Assembly (NCBI GenBank): GCA_018240935.1
Contig: JAFEEV010000116.1
Span: 1-5,797, forward strand
Origin: Pseudomonadota bacterium
GTDB taxonomy: Bacteria > Pseudomonadota > Gammaproteobacteria > Burkholderiales > Nitrosomonadaceae
DNA: 5,797 nt
Reading direction: 5' to 3'
Part shown: positions 1-5,797 of the stretch, piece after piece
How the letters are laid out: each line of letters begins with the position of its first letter
Position numbering within the stretch: the first letter of the stretch is position 1
Position numbers and translations under genes: made by a program
Notes under the pieces: generated by a model
What the model was told of the DNA's origin: nothing
Seen by the model: only the letters and a program-made list of their open reading frames with translations
Databases searched by the model: none

Positions 1-537
1 GATTACAGCCAACTCAGGGATTTCCGTTTCGGTCAGATGATACCTGGCAGCGGCCCGATACCGCACCTGGTTTTGCCGGTGATATTCAGTAACGATACCA
101 CCGCGCATTCGTACGGTTTTGAATCCTCGGTCGATTGGCGGCCGCGTGACAATTGGCGCCTGCAAGGCAGTTATTCGTTCCTGCGGATTCACACCGCTTC
201 CAATCCGGAATTTCGCGAACTGGATTCATCGTCAGGCGGCGCGCACAAGGCCAATCCAAGCCATCAATTGTCCGTCCGGTCGCACCACGACTTTTCCGAA
301 AAACTCCAATTGAATCTGTGGCTGCGCTACGTCAGCGGTTTGTCATTCTTCAATATCCCTGGTTATGTCACGATGGATGCTAAACTAGCGTGGAAGCCAA
401 TCAAGAATACTGAATTTTTTGTAGTGGGACAAAACTTGTTCAGCCAGTATCATCGCGAATCACAATCTGATTTTATTCCCTCCTTGGCCACCTATGTGCA
501 AAGGGGTGTTTATGCCGGTGTTGAATGGCGCTACTGA
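1..537 (+). CDS. TonB-dependent receptor, C-terminal barrel fragment (5' end outside window)
   Basis: The frame is open from base 1 and gives 178 residues before a TGA stop, so the start, signal peptide, plug and most of the barrel lie to the left of the window. The identification rests on clear homology to the C-termini of the two complete receptors in this window: shared blocks include DYSQLRD at the first residues, NWRLQG, QLSVRS, EKLQLNLWLRY, IPGYVTMDAKL, FVVGQNLFSQ and the last strand RGVYAGVEWRY. These are the final beta-strands of a TBDR barrel, and the terminal Tyr fits the aromatic C-terminal signal used for outer-membrane assembly. The segment at residues 8-35 diverges strongly from the paralogues and is probably a surface loop with flanking strand. 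The next receptor begins about 8 bases after the stop, so the two are probably co-transcribed. An internal ATG at base 37 is not a credible start because homology extends upstream of it. The substrate cannot be read from this fragment. Confidence 0.9.
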   Translation, partial: DYSQLRDFRFGQMIPGSGPIPHLVLPVIFSNDTTAHSYGFESSVDWRPRDNWRLQGSYSFLRIHTASNPEFRELDSSSGGAHKANPSHQLSVRSHHDFSEKLQLNLWLRYVSGLSFFNIPGYVTMDAKLAWKPIKNTEFFVVGQNLFSQYHRESQSDFIPSLATYVQRGVYAGVEWRY

Positions 538-545
538 TACCAAAC

Positions 546-2639
546 ATGAAGAAGCTTATTAAGCGCTTCACATCCTTGAGAACCATGACCACGCGGGTAA
601 AGCCGCCTGTTCTGGGAATGGCTTTTGCATGGCTATGGCTGCTGATAACCCCCGGCGGTTTGGCGGTTGCGCAAAACAAACCGGTTGACGATCAGTTTCT
701 CAGCCTGAGCATCGAAGAATTGATGAACGTCAAGGTGACCACTGTTTCCAGAAATCCGCAGAAACTGACCCAAGTCGCATCCGCAGTTTTTGTCATCACC
801 CAGGACGACATCCGCCGTTCCGGCGCCACCAGCATTCCCGATGCGTTGCGCATGGCGCCCGGGGTGCAAGTGGAACGCGTCGGCACGGACAAATGGGCCA
901 TCAGCGTGCGCGGGTTTGACGGACTCTACTCCAACAAACTGCAAGTGCTGATGGACGGACGCAGCGTTTATCTGCCGATTTTTTCCGGTGTGCTATGGGA
1001 ACAGCAAGATACGCTGATGGAAGATATTGAGCGTATCGAAGTGATTCGCGGACCGGCCGCTTCGGTGTGGGGCGCCAACGCCGTCAATGGCGTCATCAAC
1101 ATCATTACCAAGAAAGCGGCGGATACCCAGGGCGCGCTTTTCTCCGCCGGCGGCGGCAGCTTCGAACAAGGCTTCGCGGGTGCGCGTTACGGCGGCAAGA
1201 TCAATGAAGATACGCCGTTCCGTGTGTATGCCAAAGGTTTCACCAGAGGACAAACGCAAGCGCTATCCGGAGAAAATGCCAACGATCAGTGGCATTCGGC
1301 CAGAGGCGGATTCCGTTTCGATCATAACCGCGGCATCGATCAATTCACCCTGCAAGGCGATTATTTCTCCAACTTCGACGGCAGCACGCTCGATAAAAAC
1401 GCCTTCAATCTGGCGGCGAATCCGCTCGGTCAAATGCGCGGACATAACGAAGGCGGAAATATCCGCTTCCGCTGGGACCGGAATTTCTCCGAGCACTCCG
1501 CTTTCATGTTGCAGGCATACTACGACCGCACCCAATCGCAATTATTGCCGGTAGGAAAATTCAACGCCGACAGCTTCGATATCGATATGCAATACCGGTT
1601 TCCTTTGGCCGATCGTCATAAAGTGACTGTGGGAGCCAATTACCGGCTGTATCGCAACAAGGTTTTCGACACCGGCCTGATGACTCTCACACCGCGCGAA
1701 CAAACGAATCATCTAGGCGCCGCCTTTATCCGAGATGAAATCACGCTGATACCCGACCGCTTGATGTTCACGGTAGGCAGCCGGTTCGAGCACAACGATT
1801 TCAGCGGATGGGAGATTCAACCCAGTGCGCGCCTGATGTGGACGCCCAATCCGGAAAATTCGCTGTGGATGGCGGTTTCGCGCGCAGTCAGAACGCCGTC
1901 GCGCGCTGAAAACGACGCCATTATCAACATCACGCCGCAAGTAAAGAATGTTTTCGGATCAGCGCTTTCAACATTTCCATTCACATCACTGTTATATGGC
2001 AACCACAACTTTAATTCGGAAAAGCTAATTGCCTATGAACTGGGCTACCGCCATCAATTCTCCCATCAGGCATCCATCGATCTGGCCGGTTTTGTGAACG
2101 ATTACAGTCAAATGCGCGATTCAAGCTCAGGCATTGCTTCGTTCAACCCGGCGCTGCCTGGACAAATTCTGCTTCCTTCGATTATCGACAACCGGGGATC
2201 AGCGTTTGCGTATGGTTTTGAAGCATCAGTTGAGTGGAAACCCCGAGAGAATTGGCGCTTGCAAGGAAATTACAGCTTTATTCATCTTGACTTTTTTTCA
2301 AAAAATATACTGTCAAAATCGGATCCATCCGGAGTTGGCGCAGAGAAAACGGCACCGCAACATCAGGTTTCGGTGCGTTCAAACTACGATTTCTCGGAAA
2401 AATTGCAACTCAACTTATGGCTGCGCTATCGCAGCGATATCGGGTTTTACAATATCCCGGGCTATGTCACGATGGATGCCAAACTGGTCTACAGACCGGC
2501 AAAAAATACCGAGCTGTTCGTCGTCGGCCAGAATTTATTCAGTCAGCATCATCGAGAGTACGCATCCGAGTTCATTCCAATTGTGCCCGTGACCATTCCA
2601 CGAGGCGTTTATGCAGGGGTGCAGTGGCGCTTCTGGTGA
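546..2639 (+). CDS. TonB-dependent outer-membrane receptor (paralogue 2)
   Basis: This is a complete 697-residue receptor that should take up or sense a ligand at the outer membrane using TonB-ExbBD energy. From the chosen start there is a basic N-terminus, a hydrophobic signal (about residues 38-42 end in LAVA), a TonB-box-like MNVKVTT at 60-66, and a plug domain at roughly 70-190. Plug motifs include SVRGF, LMDGRSVY, IEVIRGP (164-170) and NAVNGVINIITKKA (178-191). A 22-strand-type barrel follows, ending QWRFW. There is no extra N-terminal signalling (STN) domain between signal and TonB box, so it is not a FecA-type transducer. The start is uncertain: 525 would overlap the upstream stop, 546 gives a long signal peptide, and 585 has a weak upstream GAG and gives almost the same N-terminal length as paralogue 3. 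The C-terminal Trp is an added codon relative to paralogue 3. The family resembles plug-barrel receptors often seen beside signalling genes. The ligand is unknown. Confidence 0.93.
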   Translation: MKKLIKRFTSLRTMTTRVKPPVLGMAFAWLWLLITPGGLAVAQNKPVDDQFLSLSIEELMNVKVTTVSRNPQKLTQVASAVFVITQDDIRRSGATSIPDALRMAPGVQVERVGTDKWAISVRGFDGLYSNKLQVLMDGRSVYLPIFSGVLWEQQDTLMEDIERIEVIRGPAASVWGANAVNGVINIITKKAADTQGALFSAGGGSFEQGFAGARYGGKINEDTPFRVYAKGFTRGQTQALSGENANDQWHSARGGFRFDHNRGIDQFTLQGDYFSNFDGSTLDKNAFNLAANPLGQMRGHNEGGNIRFRWDRNFSEHSAFMLQAYYDRTQSQLLPVGKFNADSFDIDMQYRFPLADRHKVTVGANYRLYRNKVFDTGLMTLTPREQTNHLGAAFIRDEITLIPDRLMFTVGSRFEHNDFSGWEIQPSARLMWTPNPENSLWMAVSRAVRTPSRAENDAIINITPQVKNVFGSALSTFPFTSLLYGNHNFNSEKLIAYELGYRHQFSHQASIDLAGFVNDYSQMRDSSSGIASFNPALPGQILLPSIIDNRGSAFAYGFEASVEWKPRENWRLQGNYSFIHLDFFSKNILSKSDPSGVGAEKTAPQHQVSVRSNYDFSEKLQLNLWLRYRSDIGFYNIPGYVTMDAKLVYRPAKNTELFVVGQNLFSQHHREYASEFIPIVPVTIPRGVYAGVQWRFW
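2635..2639 (+). promoter_or_regulatory. Ribosome-binding site overlapping the upstream stop codon
   Basis: The sequence GGTGA lies four bases before the ATG at 2644 and includes the TGA stop of the preceding receptor. It is the best Shine-Dalgarno-like match near this gene. It favours 2644 over the in-frame ATG at 2611, which lies inside the receptor's last codons. The arrangement suggests translational coupling between the receptor and the YfiR-family gene. Confidence 0.5.
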
Positions 2640-2643
2640 ACCT

Positions 2644-3228
2644 ATGATCCTGCATACACTTCAACTCATGATTGGACTGCCGCCCGCCTTGGTAACCCGG
2701 AAGGTTTGCACTTGGCTGCTCGCCTTGGCGCTGGGCTATGGCTTGCCGGCCGCCGATACTCTGGCGCAGAGCAACAATGTGCTGGAATACAAAGTCAAAG
2801 CCGCTTTCATCTATAACTTCATCGCTTTCACGCAATGGCCCGAGGGCACCGCGGATCACACGATCAATCTGTGTATTTACGGCGAGGATTATTTCGGCAA
2901 GGAAATCGACAAGCTGCAAGAAAAATCGGTCGGCGCGCGTTCGATCAAAGTCCTGCGCGTGCAGGATGCCGGTCAACTCAAGCAATGCCACGCGGTTTTC
3001 TTCTCCCGCTCGGCTGGCGACACCCTGCCCGCCATTCTGAGCAGTTTATCCGCCGCGCCGGTGCTGACGCTGGCGGACAATCCCGATGCCATGACACAAG
3101 GCATCGCGATCAATATGAACCTGGTCAACGATAAAATCGTATTCGAGATCAATCTGGGAATTGCCCGTAAGCATGGGCTGGACATCAGTTCAAAACTGTT
3201 GCAGCTCGCTGTAAAAGTGCATCAATGA
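2644..3228 (+). CDS. YfiR family (DUF4154) periplasmic protein
   Basis: This 194-residue protein matches the YfiR/DUF4154 family along its length. After a hydrophobic signal (about 21-36, likely cleavage near TLA-Q at 41-42) comes the family opening at 48-66, EYKVKAAFIYNFIAFTQWP. Then follow LCIYGEDYFG at 76-85, CHAVFF at 115-120, VLTLAD at 140-145, the GIAINMNL segment at 153-160, IVFEINL at 165-171 and the closing GLDISSKLLQLA at 178-189. In Pseudomonas aeruginosa, YfiR is a periplasmic repressor of the diguanylate cyclase YfiN. Whether this protein controls a cyclase, a kinase or something else is not shown. The mature protein has two cysteines, C77 and C115, spaced like one of the two cysteine pairs of P. 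aeruginosa YfiR; the second pair is absent. Its start is four bases after the receptor stop, implying one operon. No yfiN or yfiB gene is visible in the window. Start 2644 is preferred, with 2668 as an alternative giving a shorter signal. Confidence 0.9.
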   Translation: MILHTLQLMIGLPPALVTRKVCTWLLALALGYGLPAADTLAQSNNVLEYKVKAAFIYNFIAFTQWPEGTADHTINLCIYGEDYFGKEIDKLQEKSVGARSIKVLRVQDAGQLKQCHAVFFSRSAGDTLPAILSSLSAAPVLTLADNPDAMTQGIAINMNLVNDKIVFEINLGIARKHGLDISSKLLQLAVKVHQ

Positions 3229-3291
3229 CAAAACTTCCTTAAGTAACACAATGAAGATACTTCAAATTAATCCTTCTCGATCTGTTTAGTC

Positions 3292-5337
3292 ATGCAGCTT
3301 TGCCGGCTAAAAACATTTTTGCTGCAAATTTCGTTCCTTTTTATTCTGGCGAGCGCTTGGAAGCATTCGCTTGCAAGCAATAATTCCAATGACAATCAAT
3401 TTCTCAGCCTGAGTATTGAAGAATTAATGAACGTCAAAGTGACTACCGCATCCCGGCATCCGCAGAAACTGAATCAAGTCGCAGCCGCTGTATTCGTCAT
3501 TACGCAAGAAGATATTCGCCGTTCCGGTGCGACCAGTATCCCCGATGCATTACGAATGGCTCCCGGTGTGCAAGTGGATCGCATCGGCACGGACAAATGG
3601 GCAATTAGCATCCGCGGTTTTAATGGCGTTTTTTCCAATAAACTGCAAGTGCTCATGGATGGGCGTAGCGTATATACACCGCTATTCTCCGGTGTCATGT
3701 GGGAACAGCAAGATACGCTTATGGAGGATATCGACCGCATCGAAGTGATCCGCGGGCCAGCCGCCAGCGTATGGGGCGCCAATGCCGTCAACGGTGTCAT
3801 CAATATTATCACCAAGAAGGCGGCTGAAACGCAGGGCTCTTTGGTTACCGCTGGTGGAGGAAGTTTTGAGCATGGCTTTATGGCTGGGCGCTACGGTGGA
3901 AAAATCAATGAGGAAACACCATTTCGCGTTTATGCGAAGGGATTCTCCAGAGATCACACGCAATCGGTTGCAGGTCCAAACGCTAATGATGAATGGCATT
4001 CGGCGCGGGGCGGGTTTCGTATTGATCATAGCCGTGGCATCGATCAATTTACCTTGCAAGGCGATGCATTCTATAACGCTATCGGCACCAGCGTGAGTCC
4101 GCCAGCATCCAATCTGCCCTCAGTCATTACCCCCGGAAATTACCGCGGCGGGCAGGAAGGCGGTAATATCCGCTTCCGTTGGGATCGCACGCTATCCGAA
4201 CGATCGTCGATCATGTTTCAAACCTACTATGATCGGGTTCGGCATAAAATGCTCCCTTCCGCGAACTTTGATGCGGAAAGTTTCGACGTTGATTTCCAGC
4301 ACCGTTTTCCGCTGTTTGATCAACATGACATCACGTGGGGCTTAAATTACCGGCTTTATCACAATACGCTTTTCGCCACCGATTTTGTCGCGTTCAAACC
4401 GAGTGAACAAACCAATCATGTCTTCAGCGGTTTTATCCGCGATGAGATTACCTTAATACCCGATCACTTACGGTTTTCAATCGGCACGAGATTGGATCGC
4501 AATGATTTTACCGGACTCGAGATACAACCCAACGCCCGCATAACGTGGACTCCATATCACGACCATACGGTATGGGCTGCTATTTCACGGGCGGTACGCA
4601 CACCGTCACGAGCCGAAAACGATATGCGCATCAATACGACGTATTTCAATCAATTTCTTGGCGTATCATCACGCTTCCCAATCTTGCCGGTACTGACCGG
4701 CGACCACAATTTTTTGTCCGAGAAACTATTAGCTTATGAATTGGGATACCGCTACCAGTTTTCTCATCAGGCATCCGTCGATATTGCCGGTTTCATCAAC
4801 GACTACAGCCAGCTGCGCGATTTCAACTTAAACGCATTTACATTCAGTCCAGGCCCGCCCAATCATCTGATTTTACCGTTGACGGTAAACAATAACGCCT
4901 CCGCTTTGACTTACGGCTTTGAAGTTTCCGCGGATTGGAAACCGGTTGACCGATGGCGTTTGCAGGCTAATTACAGCTATCTCAATCTGGATGTTTCGGC
5001 AAATCAGTTATTCAGAAGTAGAGATCCTTCCGTAGCCGGTGCTAACAAAGCAAATCCGCAGCATCAGTTATCGGTCCGTTCGCATTACGATCTTTCCGAT
5101 AAATTAGAAGTGAATCTTTGGTTGCGTTACACCAGCGATATTTCTATTTATCGCATCCCCGGCTTTGTCACGATGGATGCCAAAATCTTATATAAACCGG
5201 CAAAAAACATCGAGCTTTTCGTAGTTGGCCAAAATTTGTTCAGTCAGCAGCATAAAGAATTCCAGTCAGACTTCTTCCCAGCAGCGCAAGCATTCATTCC
5301 GCGAGGCGTGTATGCGGGAGCGCAGTGGCGCTTCTAA
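3292..5337 (+). CDS. TonB-dependent outer-membrane receptor (paralogue 3)
   Basis: This is a complete 681-residue receptor. The N-terminus is a Sec signal with hydrophobic core at about 9-22 and probable cleavage at SLA-S (26-29). A TonB-box-like MNVKVTT lies at 46-52, the plug at roughly 55-176 (IRGF, LMDGRSVY, IEVIRGP at 150-156, NAVNGVINIITKKA at 164-177), and the barrel runs to the terminal Phe of QWRF, a classic outer-membrane assembly ending. The ATG at 3292 is the first usable start because an in-frame TAA lies at 3268-3270; no clear ribosome-binding site precedes it. The 63-base gap from the YfiR-family gene holds no strong terminator, so read-through from upstream is plausible. About 87% of residues match paralogue 2 across the TonB box and plug, with much lower identity in segments of the barrel. 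Its codons look less GC-rich than those of paralogue 2 over matching stretches. There is no STN domain. The substrate is unknown. Confidence 0.95.
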   Translation: MQLCRLKTFLLQISFLFILASAWKHSLASNNSNDNQFLSLSIEELMNVKVTTASRHPQKLNQVAAAVFVITQEDIRRSGATSIPDALRMAPGVQVDRIGTDKWAISIRGFNGVFSNKLQVLMDGRSVYTPLFSGVMWEQQDTLMEDIDRIEVIRGPAASVWGANAVNGVINIITKKAAETQGSLVTAGGGSFEHGFMAGRYGGKINEETPFRVYAKGFSRDHTQSVAGPNANDEWHSARGGFRIDHSRGIDQFTLQGDAFYNAIGTSVSPPASNLPSVITPGNYRGGQEGGNIRFRWDRTLSERSSIMFQTYYDRVRHKMLPSANFDAESFDVDFQHRFPLFDQHDITWGLNYRLYHNTLFATDFVAFKPSEQTNHVFSGFIRDEITLIPDHLRFSIGTRLDRNDFTGLEIQPNARITWTPYHDHTVWAAISRAVRTPSRAENDMRINTTYFNQFLGVSSRFPILPVLTGDHNFLSEKLLAYELGYRYQFSHQASVDIAGFINDYSQLRDFNLNAFTFSPGPPNHLILPLTVNNNASALTYGFEVSADWKPVDRWRLQANYSYLNLDVSANQLFRSRDPSVAGANKANPQHQLSVRSHYDLSDKLEVNLWLRYTSDISIYRIPGFVTMDAKILYKPAKNIELFVVGQNLFSQQHKEFQSDFFPAAQAFIPRGVYAGAQWRF

Positions 5338-5351
5338 AAAGGCGGAGAGCT

Positions 5352-5390
5352 GCGCTTTGTTAGCCTGCCAAATTTGGGCAGGCAAAGTGC
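5352..5390 (+). terminator. Terminator-like hairpin after receptor 3
   Basis: A perfect 7-bp stem, GCCTGCC at 5363-5369 and GGCAGGC at 5377-5383, encloses the 7-base loop AAATTTG. An outer helix, GCGCTTT at 5352-5358 with AAAGTGC at 5384-5390 (one G-U pair), extends it across a four-base bulge. It begins 15 bases after the receptor stop, where an operon terminator is expected. The U-tract is poor (GATTCCGTTT follows), so termination may be partial or the hairpin may instead protect the transcript's 3' end. Confidence 0.5.
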
Positions 5391-5679
5391 GATTCCGTTT
5401 GAATCATTGCTTATTGAAATTTTAATAGTGAAGAAAAACACCTTAAATTGGAGAATTGAACTCCCAATTAGCGGTTTATTATGAAAAAAAAGTAGTGTGC
5501 TTTGAATCAGCCGTCGACGTGGATTTTAGATTATTGGAATGTAATGTTCCGCTGCAGTTTATACGAACCACAAGCTCTGCAATCCAAAATTTGTAGCAGC
5601 TTTATTAATGCTAGCTGCTTCCGTTATCCCTAATTTGTAACCACCTTTGTACCTACCTTCGATATCGTTATTCCTACAA
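5391..5679. other. AT-rich intergenic region with no supported gene
   Basis: No convincing gene was found here on either strand. The region is visibly more AT-rich than the receptor genes and has frequent stops. A TTGAAC at 5456-5461 and TATTAT at 5477-5482 resemble sigma-70 promoter hexamers, but the 15-base spacer is short, so this is only a weak promoter candidate for the gene at 5680. Small inverted repeats occur at 5446-5469 (one bulge) and 5595-5619 (AGCAGCT with AGCTGCT, 11-base loop). TTTGAATCA is repeated directly at 5398-5406 and 5501-5509. None of these has a clear function. Confidence 0.5.
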
Positions 5680-5797
5680 ATGGCAATTTCTGAATATTTC
5701 GCTCAGCTGTTCTTTAAGACACGACTTGTCAGGCTGATTGGATTAAGAACTGTTGCAGTATTGTTCTTAGTGATCATTTTGCTGACTGATATGATCC
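5680..5797 (+). CDS. Probable N-terminus of a membrane protein, function unknown (3' end outside window)
   Basis: The frame from the ATG at 5680 stays open to the window edge, giving 39 complete codons. It starts MAISEYFAQLFFKTRLVRLI, and continues into a strongly hydrophobic run at about residues 24-36 (TVAVLFLVIILLT). The pattern of a short N-terminal segment with Lys and Arg followed by a transmembrane helix fits an inner-membrane protein with its N-terminus in the cytoplasm, as in many sensor kinases and diguanylate cyclases. No catalytic domain is visible, so this class is only a guess from the YfiR-family neighbour. No clear ribosome-binding site precedes the ATG. An in-frame TAA at 5638-5640 limits alternatives to a TTG at 5647. 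Chance opening of 39 codons cannot be excluded. Confidence 0.45.
   Translation, partial: MAISEYFAQLFFKTRLVRLIGLRTVAVLFLVIILLTDMI

Noticed and set aside
525..545. Upstream ATG at 525 as the start of receptor 2
   Set aside because: It would overlap the end of the preceding receptor and place extra residues before an already long signal peptide. Starts 546 or 585 fit better.
1087..1554. Plus-strand 155-codon open frame in another frame of receptor 2
   Set aside because: It is rich in Arg, Ser and Pro, as expected for an off-frame reading, and lies wholly inside a well-supported gene.
2572..2991. Minus-strand 139-codon open frame across the receptor 2/YfiR-family junction
   Set aside because: It is antisense to two well-supported genes and shows no signal, domain or ribosome-binding site.
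3474..4059. Overlapping minus-strand open frames of 113 and 125 codons inside receptor 3
   Set aside because: They lie opposite the strongly conserved plug coding sequence, similar frames appear opposite receptor 2, and the translations look like no known protein. They are by-products of the codon use on the plus strand.
5446..5469. Hairpin AATTGG-AG with CT-C-CCAATT as a second terminator
   Set aside because: The stem is AT-rich with a bulged base and no T-run follows on the plus strand. No minus-strand gene is seen that would use it in the other direction.
5481..5495. ATG-AAA-AAA-AAG-TAG mini-frame
   Set aside because: Four codons next to an A-run is a chance occurrence and there is no ribosome-binding site.
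5447..5596. Fifty-codon open stretch in the intergenic region, with TTG 5456 or GTG 5495 as possible starts
   Set aside because: It has no ATG start, no ribosome-binding site, no recognisable motif and a length expected by chance in AT-rich DNA.

Overview
The window holds a tandem cluster of plus-strand outer-membrane transport or sensing genes from a Gram-negative bacterium. The evidence for the cell type is three TonB-dependent receptor (TBDR) barrels ending in aromatic residues, Sec-type signal peptides and a periplasmic YfiR/DUF4154 protein. The moderate base composition and protein style would suit a betaproteobacterium such as the Nitrosomonadaceae, but that placement is an impression and not shown by the sequence.

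Layout: (1) 1-537, the C-terminal 178 residues of a first TBDR, cut by the left edge. (2) 546-2639, a complete second TBDR, 8 bases downstream. (3) 2644-3228, a YfiR-family (DUF4154) periplasmic protein, 4 bases downstream, with its ribosome-binding site overlapping the receptor's stop codon. (4) 3292-5337, a complete third TBDR after a 63-base gap. (5) 5338-5679, an AT-rich gene-free stretch that opens with a terminator-like hairpin. (6) 5680-5797, the probable start of a membrane protein that runs off the right edge. No convincing minus-strand gene, RNA gene, CRISPR array or insertion sequence was seen.

The three receptors are close paralogues. Receptors 2 and 3 differ at about 21 of 163 positions across the TonB box and plug (hand count). 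Near the C-terminus all three have exactly the same length over 178 aligned residues (receptor 2 adds one Trp), yet a 28-residue segment there is only about 30% identical between copies. This suggests a shared periplasmic partner and diverged external surfaces.

The YfiR-family gene sits inside the receptor array, translationally close to receptor 2. The best studied YfiR, from Pseudomonas aeruginosa, is a periplasmic inhibitor of the inner-membrane diguanylate cyclase YfiN/TpbB. The working hypothesis, which is inference only, is an envelope relay: paralogous receptors sense different ligands, a YfiR-type protein carries the state across the periplasm, and an inner-membrane protein (possibly the truncated one at 5680) gives the output.
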